Of a stretch of DNA of 64,000 nucleotides, positions 1 through 11,334 are shown one piece after another. Each line of letters opens with the position of its first letter. Position 1 is the first letter of the stretch. Source of the stretch: Capillidium heterosporum (Eukaryota; Entomophthoromycota; Entomophthoromycetes; Entomophthorales; Capillidiaceae); the NCBI GenBank assembly GCA_016630905.1, contig WBMQ01000003.1, positions 1,054,001 to 1,118,000 on the forward strand. Reading direction: 5' to 3'. Below the pieces are notes generated by a model. That model saw only the letters and a program-made list of their open reading frames with translations. It was not told the origin of the DNA and ran no database searches. A program made the position numbers and the translations under genes.

Positions 1-872
1 TTTTTTCAATAAAACTATTGTTTTTATGTTTCTATTTCTAGTATCCTTTAGCCTATATTTTATATGCCATATATTTTGATAATCTATTAATGGCTGGTTG
101 ATTATATGGAGAAGAGGGTTTGAAGACCAATAATTTTCCCAAGTATATAAATTTCATTTGTTGAACAATGGGCTTACTATAAATATACTAAAAGGATTGC
201 TTTATAAGAAAGAAGGTGCGGGATGGGAATGTTTAAGTTCAAACATTTTTCTTCATATACTACTGATTATCCAACAAAAAATTGAGAGTCTAGTAAAGTC
301 AAAGTTTTATGTCCACCATCATGTATATTTTGGAAACACAACATTCTAGTTTAATACTATTTGACTATTATATGGGATTCATAAATACTATATATTCTTT
401 GTTAAACACTTATAATATCCTCTTCAAAGCTAATGCAATTGAAGCTTATTGAGCTTTGGCATTTACTTGGCTAAACTTTTAGTAAAAGTGCTTAATTTAG
501 AACTAGGTTTTTCAACGGTGTGTAACTTTTTTAAAATAACTCATAACAAAGCTTCTAATAGTTGAAATTTAACTGTTCTATTTTATACATCAGTGAAAAA
601 TTAGGATTTATAGTTTTAACTGTCCTTAGATTTAAAGGCCATATTTCAACCTCCAAATCTCACTAAGTTATAGTTTGGAGTTTGAAAAACTCAACTTCAA
701 ATGAAATCACCGTTTTTATTGGACAATCCTCTACTTCACATTTCCAAGCCAAGTCGATAGATAGAGGTTCGTGGCCTATTGTTGGGGTTGACAGTTTAAA
801 GAGTTTGCGAAATTCCAACATCTTTGCAACTACCAGTTTAATTTTAAATTCAATTTTCAACAGTCAAAAGGG
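1..872. other. Intergenic, no gene seen
   Basis: AT-rich sequence upstream of the transporter gene. Short open frames at 158-349 and 682-876 have no recognisable domain, no intron pattern and no composition different from their surroundings, so I do not call them. The last part must hold the promoter of the gene starting at 873; no clear TATAAA lies within 100 bases of that start. Confidence 0.6.
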
Positions 873-2161
873 ATGATAGAAGATAGGAAGTCGTTCGCTT
901 TAATCCTAGCTTTCAGCAACATCTTTGGTTTAGGTTTAGGGACAGTACGCGCTTTGGAAGATGCGTTGTTCTTCCTGGGGATAACGAAACCCACGTTGCA
1001 CGTGTTTTTCACCTCAATTATCTTAATGGTAGTATTCCTTCCTTACATTATATACAAATACGGGTTCAGCAACTTCAAGTTTATGGCCAAAACTAGGTCT
1101 TGGCTCTGTAAATATTTATTTCATTTGATTTTACTTATAAATTTGCCTATAGTTTTGATATCGGTAGTTTTGGAGCTATTAGCTTATCAGTTGTATGCCT
1201 ATTCAAGAGGAACGGCATCCTTACTTACGCTGACTTTGCTCCAAGGACTTTTAGGAATAATTGTGACGGGGTTGAGCTTCTTCATCCTAAAAGCTAGGTT
1301 TAAGAAGCTGCATTGGCTGGGGATAGTTATATGCTTAGTTGGTTTAGGTCTTACCTTGGGAGCGAACTCATTGAATGGTAGAAACTACGCCGCAACTGAT
1401 GTAGCTTTCGGTATAGTGTCCGCTCTTTTCGGCATGCTGTTTACGGCAGCAAATTACCTCGTCCTACAAGCTGGCCTGTCCCAATTCCTCTTTGCTGAAT
1501 TTTTGGCTTTCTATGGTACCTACGGGTTCTTTGCTTACCTATTACACATGGGGTTCGTTAATCCTTGGGAGTATGCCGATGTCAAGTGGGAACCCGAAGC
1601 CAGTAACTTTATCTTTTTTAATTTGTATTTACATTTTATTTAGTTCGACTGTTTGTCATAGCTATCTTAGTTAGAGCGATCGTTATAGTTTTACTCTTTT
1701 ATCTAATCAAGATCTCCAACGCAGCTCAAGCAGCCAATGCAACTATACTTACTGAGTTCTTTTACCTTGTTATAAGGGCGCTCCATGTTACCAACAACTT
1801 TGTCCCGCTTAATGTAAGCTCTCAGCTATATAATCTTTGGTTTTTAACTTTTTATTTTATGTACTGTATACTGTAGATAACGATTTTACACATTGTGGCC
1901 TACGCTGTGATTTTCATCGGGTTAACTCTACTAACAATGAAGAAAGTTCCCTATCTCTACGACGTTACCGAGAAAGTGAATTTCTACCAGCGCCCACAGT
2001 TCCCCGAGAAAAATATGAACAACTACTCCTATGTCGACAACAGTTCACCTTACCAGGGATATTTAGATTCTAATAGCTCGAACCACAGCTACCCACCTCA
2101 GGCCTATCACTCGCCAAATGCCAATGACGGATACCAGCCAGCCCGTGCCCACGAGTTTTAA
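873..2161 (+). CDS. SLC35F-type (DUF914) membrane transporter
   Basis: Three exons: 873-1602, 1644-1813 and 1877-2161, joined through introns of 41 and 63 bases, giving 394 residues. The frame is continuous across both junctions and runs through hydrophobic helices separated by short loops, as expected for the roughly ten-helix drug/metabolite transporter superfamily. The stretch FFILKARFKKLHWLGIVIC, followed by a glycine-rich helix, is typical of the SLC35F1/F2/F6 group; fungal members are ER/Golgi or endosomal membrane proteins of mostly unknown substrate. The C-terminal tail after the last helix is hydrophilic and rich in Ser, Tyr and Pro. A possible extra in-frame intron (1108-1152, 45 bases) cannot be excluded because removing it keeps the frame. 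Family assignment is by motif and topology; the substrate is unknown. Confidence 0.8.
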
Positions 2162-3086
2162 AGTTTGTTTATTTAAGCTTATGCTGTGATATAATATTTA
2201 AAAGAAATTAATATACCTTTTAATGTATATATGTTTTAAGTGTCTTGTAATCGTTGCCAAAAGATGCAAGTTATATATTTTATTAAGTGCTACTTAAAGT
2301 ATTTCTTCCTAAACTCATTGGTGTCTATTTTTATCCAGAGCCTTTTTATTTAAACAGACCTTATTCAACTTTTGTAAAACATTAGTTTATTTATATCTAA
2401 TTATCAAGTAGCGGTTATGCGTTTATCATTGGGTTATCTACTTTTGCAAATAAATATATACTACAGATTAACTATGAATTAAAATAATCCCATTTTTAGT
2501 TTTAAATAGCCTTGTCCTAGCTACTATTTAATGACATGATTTAAGTATGTATAGCTTTTTGAATCGACATTTTTTGAACATATGCTTGTATCACTTTTAT
2601 CTCTAATTATATTTCCAGTTATAAACTACTGAATTTTTCAAGTTACGACAATGATTAAATGATATAAGACAAAGCACCATCAGCTATTTAAGAAATAGAG
2701 GGTGTTACTAGATAGCGGTATAGTAATCAATGGATCATCGCTTAAAAACTAAGATAGATGGAAGCAACTTTGAATTTCCTTAAACATTATTTGAATCAGC
2801 TCTATAAATTTGTATTTCAAAGTGAACTATTGACCTGGCTGTATACTTTTTACAAAACATTTAAAACCATTTATACCCTAAGATAAAACGGCTATAGTGC
2901 TTGCTTATAGGTATATATAAAATAACTATAGCTAATTAAACAAAAGGAGATCAAAGTACAGCTGCATCACGAAGTTTACAAATTTAATTGCTGGTAATAG
3001 AATAAAAGTGAATACTTACAAGCGACAAAGTCAAAGCTATCAGAAATTAAATTATATTTTGAATGCAATACCCAAAGTGCAGACAC
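2162..3086. other. Convergent intergenic region
   Basis: Lies between the 3' ends of the transporter gene (plus) and GND1 (minus), so it should contain two 3'-processing regions. It is rich in TATATA and TTTTTATA tracts. No coding sequence or structured RNA is recognised. Confidence 0.6.
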
Positions 3087-4738
3087 TTAAGCGTCGTAGG
3101 TGGTAGAGGAAACGTTACCACCACGGCCAGTCCAGTTGGTGTGGACCCAGGTACCTTCGTTGTCGAGGCGCTCGTAAGTGTGGGCACCAAAGTAATCACG
3201 CTGGGCCTGCAACAAGTTGGCGGGCAGAACAGCGGAGCGATAACCATCGTAGAAGGCCAAAGCAGCCGACAAGGCGGGGGTGGGGATACCAGCTAAGACG
3301 GCGCTGGAGATGACCTCACGCCAGGGCTGGTGGGCCTCTTTAGTAGCCTTCTGGAAGAAGTCGTCGAACAACAAAGATTCCAAGTTGGGATTGCTGTCGT
3401 AGGCCTTCTTGATATCACCCAAGAAGGCGGAACGGATGATACAACCACCGCGCCACATCAAGGCAATGGCACCGTAGTTCAAGTGCCAGCCGTACTCCTT
3501 GGCGGCTTCGCGCATCAGCATGAAACCTTGAGCGTAGGAGATGATCTTGGAGGCGAAGAGGGCCTGACCAACCTTCTTGATGAAGGCGGCTTTGTCGGTG
3601 ACCTGGATGCGGGCGGATTCAGGACCGGAGAGGATGGTGCTGGCACGAACACGTTCTTGCTTGATGGAGGACAGGCAGCGGGCGAATACAGCTTCACCAA
3701 TCAGCGTGACGGGGATACCAAAGTCCAAGGCAGAGATGGCAGTCCACTTACCGGTACCCTTTTGGCCGGCGGTATCTTTGATCTTGGTGACCAAAGCTTC
3801 ACCATCGGTATCCTTGAACTTGAGGATATCAGCGGTGATCTCGATCAGGAAGGAGTCGAGCTGACCCTTGTTCCACTCAGTGAAGATCTCGGCAAGTTCG
3901 TCATGGTTAAGTCCAAGTCCATGACGCAAAATATCGTAAGCCTCGCAGATCATCTGCATGTCTCCGTACTCGATACCGTTGTGGACCATCTTGACGTAGT
4001 GTCCAGAACCAGTCTCACCAACCCAGTCGCAGCAGGGCTCACCACCAGCCTTGGCGGAGATGGCCTGGAAAATGGGTTTGACGTGCTCCCTACAAAATCA
4101 GTAACCGTTTAAGAAAGTAGCCTTACCAAGCAGCGGGAGAGCCACCGGGCATGATGGAGGGACCATAACGGGCACCTTCTTCACCACCGGATACACCGGC
4201 ACCAACAAAGTGAATGCCCTTCTTCTCAAGGTACTCGGTACGGCGGTTGGAGTCGGGGAAGTGGGAGTTACCACCGTCGATGATGATATCACCCTGTTCG
4301 AGGTAAGGGAGGAGCTGCTCGATGAAGTCGTCGACAGCAGAACCGGCCTTGACGAGCATCATAACCTTTCTGGGACGCTTGAGCTTAGCGCAGAGCTCCT
4401 GGATGGAGTGAGCGCCAACGATCTGGGTACCTAAATTGAATTAGGCAAGGTAACCCATAAATATTTACCTTTAGCTTCGTTAGCCAAGAAGTTGTCGACC
4501 TTTTGGGTGGTACGGTTGTAAGCACATACGACATAACCATGGTCGTTCATGTTAAGGATCAGATTCTGGCCCTATAAGACACATCGTTAGTTACTACTCA
4601 AAAACTAGTCACTTACCATGACGGCGAGACCAATGAGACCGATATCAGCACTGTAGGGATATATAGTTAGTATATCTGTAAATTAGATAGAATATCGACA
4701 AAGGAAACGGTTGGTGGCACTTACACAGCTTGAGACAT
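3087..4738 (-). CDS. GND1: 6-phosphogluconate dehydrogenase, decarboxylating
   Basis: Cytosolic enzyme of the oxidative pentose phosphate pathway: 6-phosphogluconate + NADP+ gives ribulose 5-phosphate + CO2 + NADPH. Minus strand, five exons: 4738-4725, 4650-4617, 4571-4469, 4430-4127 and 4089-3087, coding 485 residues, close to the usual fungal length of about 490. The frame is kept across all four introns. The N-terminus reads MSQAVADIGLIGLAVMGQNL, the NADP-binding Rossmann loop. Then come VGAGVSGGEEGARYGPSIMP, the family signature, and a C-terminal tail with DNEGTWVHTNWTGRGG. The first exon is only 14 bases and the second 34, so the start was chosen by extending the Rossmann fold upstream through donor and acceptor sites. 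Codon use is more GC-rich than in neighbours, fitting high expression. Identification is certain; exon ends are inferred. Confidence 0.97.
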
Positions 4739-5751
4739 ATTTGTTTAGATGCAGTTAGATTTACAAGAGAAAGACTTAAAAGCTCAATTCTACCAAACTT
4801 TCGTCTTTTATTTGCTTACGTTGTCTTGGTTCTGAATTTGTCCCAGTCAAGGATTACAAAATTAGCTGCTGCTTACTAATGACTTGAAGTCCTACAATCA
4901 AAGGTTTAAGCCCAACTCGTCATCACAAATTGATGCCGTCAAGCCCTCTAATCATATCGCGTAAAACTTCGCTTTGAAGCGCTGTAAGGCGGTGTACTGA
5001 AGTACCTCCGATAAACTTGAATCGGATAAACTTGGTTATCTCATATTTTTAGCTAACCTAGCAGCTTTCGAAATATCTAGTCAATCATAGCCAAGTATAT
5101 TTTAGCTTCCGTTTCTCTTTTTACCCAATCGTTTAGCGTATTTTATAAGCACTTACCAACTTGTTGCAAGGTTAGTAATAGAAAAGTATTCTTAGTAAAA
5201 TAGAGATATCTATCACCAATATTTCTCAATCGGTAGGAAAGCCTTCGTTTCTTTAGAATCCAAATGTCATTTGGAATAAGTAGGCTGGTTTATTGCCATT
5301 AATTCTTTGTAAGATTGCCTACACCGTTGTAAAGTATGGATCTTTATCGTATATTTATAGGCGTATTTGTAAGCTAATGAGTAAATTCATATATAAACTA
5401 CGAGAAGTATATACCTACAATTAATTGTTGGATAAATTCATACACTCGATATGTCAAATCTTATTTTACCATTTTTTCCAGTAAAGAATCTTTGATAATA
5501 GTAAGCAGTAAAGTTGAACTTTTATATGAACCTTAGGTTTTCAAGTGGAAGATATACGTCAAATAAATATAAAGGTGACAAGTCGTGTAGGTTAATAGCA
5601 AGCATGCTCATTTGCGTTTTAGCAAGAACTGTAAACGTAGGGAGGGAAAACTAGATTCCACTCATACAAAGTGGCAATTGAGATCGCAATCTAGATTCGA
5701 TTTAGCAAGAAAGTAATATTTTATATATATCTATTGAAATGGAAATGTCAG
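4739..5751. other. Divergent intergenic region
   Basis: Between the start of GND1 (minus) and the tRNA-Leu gene (plus). It contains no obvious coding frame. The 120 bases upstream of GND1 are pyrimidine-rich on the coding strand and have no canonical TATA box, unlike most other genes here. Confidence 0.55.
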
Positions 5752-5834
5752 GGACAGATGGCCGAGTCGGTCTAAGGCGTCACGTTAAGGCCGTGATCTC
5801 TTCGGAGGCGTGAGTTCGAATCTCACTCTGTTCA
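5752..5834 (+). tRNA. tRNA-Leu, anticodon AAG
   Basis: A full cloverleaf can be drawn. The acceptor stem pairs GGACAGA with TCTGTTC, including one G-T wobble, and the discriminator base is A. The D arm is GCC/GGC. The anticodon stem TCACG/CGTGA encloses loop TTAAGGC with anticodon AAG. A long variable arm (TCTTCGGA region) is typical of class II leucine tRNAs. The T arm GTGAG/CTCAC has loop TTCGAAT. There is no intron. The wobble A would be edited to inosine, reading CTT and CTC. Confidence 0.95.
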
Positions 5835-5837
5835 TTA

Positions 5838-5842
5838 TTTTT
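5838..5842 (+). terminator. Pol III terminator of tRNA-Leu
   Basis: A run of five T starts four bases after the tRNA 3' end, as expected for RNA polymerase III termination. Confidence 0.75.
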
Positions 5843-6380
5843 ATTTATCTGTTTTTAGACCTTGAGAGAATAGCTTCATCTAAGCAACACTCAAATTGAA
5901 AAATGTGGCTCACCAGAACTCCAACTTTTATGCTTCTCTCAACAATTAAGCCTCAGCAAGTTTAAATATTCTGTACCAAACTTTATTTTACACTATCCAT
6001 TTGAGATAAATCATTGCCATTCAGATCTACAAAAGATGTATTTGAAGGATAAAGACTTAAAGATAACGGTCTGTTCCGGAGTTTGCTTCCAACTCTACAA
6101 GTTGCTTGAAGTTTCTTATCAATATTTTCCATTTTAGCCAACTAAGTTACAATTCATTTTTAGCCGCAAAACTGTGTATCAGTTCGCTTTAATAGGCTCC
6201 ACAATTAAAAAACCACACTAAATTAGAAGGAGGTACTTAAGGGATAAGTCGGCCAATAGTCAACAAAGCACCGAGTATAAGGTATCCAATACCTATAAAA
6301 TCTTTTCATCCTGAAGTTGGGATGATAACCCTTTATTCAATTAATTGATACCAAGCTATCACCAACAACATTGTACTTTG
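5843..6380. other. Intergenic, no gene seen
   Basis: AT-rich spacer between the tRNA and the cysteine-rich protein gene. No open frame or structured RNA is recognised. Confidence 0.55.
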
Positions 6381-6388
6381 TATAAATA
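6381..6388 (+). promoter_or_regulatory. TATA box, cysteine-rich protein gene
   Basis: TATAAATA, only 19 bases before the ATG at 6407. Other genes in the window have the TATA box 40 to 75 bases before the start, so either the leader is very short or the real start lies downstream or in another exon. Confidence 0.5.
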
Positions 6389-6406
6389 CTGTAAAATATA
6401 AATAAT

Positions 6407-7087
6407 ATGTCCCAACTCATCAACCAGAACGTAGCCTTGACTTCAGGCAAAGTTAACTTCAATAGCCTGCATGTTTTATCTAGACGTCAAGATAGCAACG
6501 ACTCTACCAACTGCGACTCCGTATGCTCGGGGGATGATTACTGCAAGACGAGCTGTAACTTAACCAAGCAGTTTGTAAAGGAGAACGTCGACAAAATCCA
6601 AAGCTGTTCCAAAAGCTGTACCGACAGTGATAAGGTCAAGTGCTCCAACAAATGTATATACGACAGTTTAGGTTTAAGTGGCAGCGAAAGTGACGCCATC
6701 CTCAAGTACTCTAACAACTTCGTAGCTTGCAATACCTCCAAATCCAAGGATGAAGTTACCGACTGTATCTCCAAGAGGCTGAACGTCGACAAAAGTAAGG
6801 TCAGTCAAGCTTCCGACTGTACGTACGGGTGTGCCAAAGACAATAGTAAGGATTTGAAATCCTTTTACACTTGCTCCTCAAAGTGTGTTGCCGATATCAT
6901 CAGTTCTGATAGCTCGAGTCCTTCAGCTTCAAAGAGTGGAGAGCTTGGTGTACCGACCGCTGTATCTAGAGATGTAGGAAACTCCACGTCTACTAGTGAT
7001 TCCAAGTTGAGTGGCCCAAGTGAATTGTTGACTTTTTGCATACATCTGCTTCTTTACTACTTCTTTGGTCAGCTTATACTGATTTGA
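6407..7087 (+). CDS. Cysteine-rich, serine-rich putative secreted/GPI protein
   Basis: Single-exon frame of 226 residues with no family I recognise. At least fourteen cysteines occur as spaced pairs (CDSVC, YCKTSC, CSKSC, KCSNKC, DCTYGC, TCSSKC), a pattern expected for extracellular disulfide-bonded domains. Residues 168-205 are rich in Ser and Thr, like a wall-protein stalk. The last 18 residues are strongly hydrophobic (CIHLLLYYFFGQLILI), compatible with a GPI-attachment signal. The N-terminus lacks a clear signal peptide; LSRRQ near residue 27 could be a Kex2-type site, so the true start may be in an unseen upstream exon. A cell-surface role is inferred from composition only. Confidence 0.6.
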   Translation: MSQLINQNVALTSGKVNFNSLHVLSRRQDSNDSTNCDSVCSGDDYCKTSCNLTKQFVKENVDKIQSCSKSCTDSDKVKCSNKCIYDSLGLSGSESDAILKYSNNFVACNTSKSKDEVTDCISKRLNVDKSKVSQASDCTYGCAKDNSKDLKSFYTCSSKCVADIISSDSSSPSASKSGELGVPTAVSRDVGNSTSTSDSKLSGPSELLTFCIHLLLYYFFGQLILI

Positions 7088-8963
7088 GTGGTTGCTTTAA
7101 TATATCACTTAATGTATACCAATATATTTACATAATAAATGACATATATATCTTTTTATCTTTCTTATTTATCGAGTATTTTATATTAGCTTTACTATTT
7201 CGTATATCTTTTATATGCTGGAGGTAGATAGACAGTGCTCCAGTGATTATGTATTCTGACAGTGAGAAGTTGTTTTAAAACTAGTGATCAATATATTGTA
7301 AATGTTATTTCCGTAATATAAAGTATACCCGTAAATATGCTTTTATATATACGCTTAAAAATTGATAAATATAGTTACAATCAATAAATTTGTAAACTGC
7401 AAACTTTTTATATACTAGCATATGAAAGTTATAACGATTGGTATATATCTAAATTTTCATTTAAAAATTTCCAAAGAAAAGTATGTACTGATATCTACGA
7501 AATAGGATAGCTTATATATATTAGTTGAAAATATAGCTATATATGTAAAACAAAAATTTACTGCAAATAGCATATAAAAAGATATCTTATTTTCGACTAC
7601 ATGTATATAGCTAATTATTATAACCTCTAAATATATATAAAATTTATCAATTTCTATTTTTATATTATTTAAGCTTTTTATTTAGAAATTTTTGAATGAA
7701 AATAAGGATATATTAACTATAAAAGTCTTATAATTCTTATTACTAGATTATAAACCCAATCCTTTTTCAAATCTGTTGGAATACATTCACAAGGAACGCT
7801 CACCAGCAAGAGGTAACAGTAGTCAGCACTCCATAAAAGCTATAAAAATATAAAGTTCGTGGTTGGAGCTTGATCCAGAGGTAGTGAGCTGATAGGAATA
7901 CTCTAATTGTAGCCATAAGGCTAAGGAGCGTAGTCAGGCTCATTGGTTCAATTGAGTTCTAGGGTTGGTTTTATAGTTCAGTTCGGGTCAATACAACTCT
8001 CTGGCTTGGAAGGATGCTAATTTCTTATTACAAATTGTACTGTCAAAAGTGAATCTACACTATATAATGGAAGAAAATATTAATAATTCAAGACATTTAT
8101 TTAATAGTTATTTAACCTATTACCAAATTCACTGTGTGCTTTATATGTGCTACTCATATTCAGTAGTAGGTGCTCTGGATACTAATAGTTAGCATTTATT
8201 CAACCTCCAGTACCAATGTCCATATTGTTCTTCTAAAAAATCATCAATAACTTTAGGTAATATAGAGGTTGATCAGAAACAGTCAGTATTAAACTAGAAT
8301 GCTTAATTCGTGCTAAAGGGAATGGGAATTTCTAGCATTGATAAGATAGATGCCGAACAGGTAGTCTATGAGTCGGATATAAACTTGAATTTTGGCTAGT
8401 AAGCAAAACTGCAACTGGTTTAGAAAGATTTCCTTCCAAAGGTGAACCTGGTAAAGTAATCATGCTATCGAAACTTAAATTTATCATTGCCTCTAGTTAC
8501 CTTTATATTTTATATTTACACATGTATAGCAAAACTTGATCAAACTTCTATAAAGATAGTCGTATATTAACTAGCCAACACAATTAAATTTACCTATACT
8601 AATATTTAGGTAGTAGCTTTGCCTATATATGAGATTTCAATTTCCTAACAACTATTTTAAATAAAATTACATCTTTTCTATTAAGCATTTATTTAAAATT
8701 TAGTCTTTTCAGGTGATATACTTAACTCTATTATTTTGCACCAGTATAAAGCACTTCGTTTTGACTTTAGGACAGCATGTCTTTATATGACACCAAATCA
8801 TCGTTTTTACTAATAAAAGTACCTAAGTATTATATAATTAGGGTTACAACTAAAATACAGTGTAGACGTTTACCTTGACAAGCCAATAGTGATTAAACCT
8901 AAGCTATGCAAATCGATGCGATTCTTAGCATGTATAAAATTTGATTGCCGCATCTAAAACAAA
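7088..8963. other. Long AT-rich intergenic region with a possible Pol III RNA
   Basis: No protein gene is recognised. The stretch 7790-8010 is clearly less AT-rich than the rest. It follows a TATA-like run (ATAAAAGCTATAAAAATATA) and contains TAGTGAGCTGATAGG, which resembles a Pol III A box, and GGTTCAATTGAG, which resembles a B box. I could not match it to 7SL, RNase P, U6 or any snRNA from memory, so it is only a candidate non-coding RNA. The remainder shows nothing. Confidence 0.3.
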
Positions 8964-9695
8964 CTATCTCGTCTTATTTTTAACACTCGTCTGTAAAAAC
9001 CTCTTTTTGTTGGTTCTTTTCGGTCTCGTTGTTGGATGCTGACACTCATCAGAATCTTCAATTGTACTTTGATCACCGATAAACTTCTTTGAGCCATTCA
9101 ATTTACTGCTTGTCCTTTCATTAGCCTCAGATCGGTTATTCGAGATATCAGGGTTAATAGCTTGTTTTTCCAGCTGTATTAGTTTTTCATTTAGAAATAG
9201 TATGAGATTTTGGACCTTTCGCATATCCTCCTTAAGCTTGTAGGCAGTCGGTATATCTAAACCCTCCTCCAAATCGAGTCTGTAACTTCGTTCTGCTTCT
9301 TCGTTCGATCCTAGTTGGTAGATGGATACACTGTCGATGGAAAATGAAAATCTATCTCGAATGTCGTCCAGCGTTTTCGAAGTTGTCTTGTACATCTTAC
9401 CAACTACTGAGGAGCAAAATTTACACGATAGCTTGACATAGGTACTTCCTAAATCTATACTAGAGCTGGAGGTCTCTAAGTTGGTTTCTACTATCACATT
9501 ATCACTTTTATCGTAGAATGCAAAAGTCTTCAAGTCTTGGTTCCCTCCTAAAAACGAGTAGCTGTCACTAAGTATGGTGCGGCACTTTGAACAATATACT
9601 ACGAATGAAGTTGGAATTTCTGCATTCTCTGCTGTAGTCAATTTTTCATTCACTAAACTGATGCTAAGCTATACATACTATTATAAAATCTTACT
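8964..9695 (-). CDS. mis18: Mis18-domain centromere protein
   Basis: The 229-residue product has the Mis18/Yippee-type zinc-binding fold: CxxC at residues 21-24 (YCSKCRTILSDS), a second CxxC at 77-80 (LSCKFCSSVVGKMY), and the family pattern LDDIRDRFSFSIDSVSIYQLG. The C-terminal half has a predicted coiled coil (KLKEDMRKVQNLILFLNEK) and a basic tail. Mis18 licenses deposition of CENP-A at centromeres together with Scm3/HJURP. The main exon is 9652-8964. No in-frame ATG precedes the first CxxC, and an in-frame stop lies at 9671-9669. Splicing a 42-base intron (9694-9653, GTAAGA to TTTAG) joins A at 9695 to TG at 9652 and creates an ATG in frame, so I place the start codon across this intron. 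The intron lacks a clear CTAAC branch motif, so the start is tentative; the family call is strong. Confidence 0.82.
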
Positions 9696-10092
9696 TGAAT
9701 ATTACTGTGTGTATAAACTATAATACTTCAATTTCAAAATCTTCACTACTCCTAAGGTAATCTAAAAATATAAAGATTATTATTCAATGAAACAGACTTG
9801 AAAAATGAAATCCAAATATTTTAAACATACAGCCATAAAACTAAAAGAAATGTACTTACTAATTAATTTATTAATTCAATTCTATCTTCCTATTTCTTTT
9901 TCGTTCAATTGATACCGATTAATACCAAGTCCAAAGAAAAACAACTCCTAGTATGAAGTGCAGACCCAACTTTAAACAAATTAGATGCATATGATTGGAT
10001 GTAATTCCATCATAAAGTTCGCAACTTTTCAGCGAAATTGTAGAAGCTAATCCTACAAAGTTCACAAAGCTTCTCTCAAATAAACCTGTAAG
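9696..10092. promoter_or_regulatory. Divergent promoter region, mis18 / prefoldin 2
   Basis: 397 bases between two divergent starts. It must hold the upstream exon sequence and promoter of the Mis18 gene (minus) and the promoter of prefoldin 2 (plus). AT-rich, with TTTATATTTT on the minus strand. No specific factor site is recognised. Confidence 0.4.
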
Positions 10093-10552
10093 ATGAGTCA
10101 ACCCAGTGCCAGCAAAACCAAACTAACCGAAAGTGAGATTATCAACCAGTTCAATGTCATGAAGCAGGAGTTGACTGCCTTGGCAACGAAGATCGGTGAG
10201 TTGGAGTCAGAAGCTGAAGAACATAGGTAAACCTTAGCATTTTAGTTTGTTATTCATTATATTATTTGATAGATTGGTTATTGACACTTTGAAGCCAATG
10301 AAGGGGGATAGAAAGTGCTTCAGATTAGTTGGAGGAGTCCTGATAGAACACAATGTACAGCAGGTTTTACCAGCTTTACAAACCAATTTCAATGGAGTAC
10401 TATTTTTTCATATTTTCTATCTTAATAACCTTATTTAATAGATCGATTCACTTATGAACAATCTAGTCAAGGCGTACAAGGAGAAGGATGAGAAATTCAA
10501 GAAATTCCAAACCGAACACAACATTAGAATTAAAAGCAGTGACGCCCTCTAA
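10093..10552 (+). CDS. GIM4: Prefoldin subunit 2
   Basis: Beta-type subunit of the hexameric prefoldin (GimC) co-chaperone, which delivers nascent actin and tubulin to the TRiC/CCT chaperonin in the cytosol. Three exons (10093-10226, 10273-10396, 10442-10552) give 122 residues, the usual size. The N-terminal coiled-coil helix includes EIINQFNVMKQELTALATKI. The central hairpin motif is CFRLVGGVLIEHNVQQVLPA, which matches the PFD2 signature closely. The C-terminal helix is rich in Lys and Glu. Introns of 46 and 45 bases end in TAG and keep the frame. It is also known as PFD2 in other fungi. Confidence 0.95.
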
Positions 10553-10647
10553 ATTAAATAAAACGAGTTATACTACTTGCAAAATAAATTTACTTTAACG
10601 TAATACATTTTGTATTCAACTAACCAAATATAAATATTCAATCAATT

Positions 10648-11334
10648 TTATTTAGAGCTGTCTTTATACCAGTAATCCCATAGCGATTTGTTGAATGGAG
10701 AACTACAAAAGATTTTACTATCCAAGAATAGTAGCTTCCCCTTGCCCGTTTTTTTACCATTGACATCTAAAGTGTCAGTAGCTATCAAGTTAGCTGGACT
10801 GATTGTCTTACTGACTTTTCTCAAATTGTTAAAAGGGACTTTTTGCATAGCAGGTATGCCTAGAGAATCTATGGTATGGAAAGTTAACATAGTGTCCTTG
10901 GGTAGATTTTCGGCCGTCATGTTCGCAGAAGCCTTGCTGTTGATAGTTAGCTTAGTTACATAGGGGTTGGTTTGTAGGTACACGTAGAAACTGGGTAGTA
11001 GGCCACATGCCAGAACTAGAAGAGTATGCTTAAAATTAGTTGCTTTACAGAATATTACCTAGCAAAGACCCAGCTATAGGCTTCTGACCATATAGGTAGA
11101 TGTAAGGAGCACTGAAAGTCGAGACTAAAAAAAAGGAATTCCCAATGTACTTAAAACCTTTAATCGTTCTATCTATTGGGCCCTTGTAAATAGTGATTTC
11201 AGGCTTCGTAGTCTTGTATCTAACTAAAATATCTAATCTAGAAATAAAAATCATGAGTAAACCTTTTTAGATCTATAATGTTACCTAGTTCTTGCCAAGT
11301 TGGGCTGATACGCTCTTAAATTTCTTGCCAACAT
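10648..11334 (-). CDS. TMEM70/TMEM186-like mitochondrial inner-membrane protein
   Basis: Three exons on the minus strand (11334-11285, 11237-11059, 11015-10648) give 198 residues. The N-terminus MLARNLRAYQPNLARTRLDI is basic and amphipathic, like a mitochondrial presequence. It is followed by IYKGPIDRTIKGFKYIGNS and hydrophobic segments around residues 60-75 and 80-95, then PYVTKLTINSKASANMTAEN and a soluble tail. The order of a short strand, two membrane helices and a PYVT-like motif recalls the TMEM70/TMEM186/TMEM223 group of respiratory-complex assembly factors. That match is from memory and is moderate. It is divergent from RIB7, with 151 bases between starts. Confidence 0.55.

Noticed and set aside
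3330..4112. 260-codon plus-strand frame with acidic, glycine-rich product
   Set aside because: It lies entirely antisense to GND1, whose identity is certain; it is a by-product of GC-rich codon use on the other strand.
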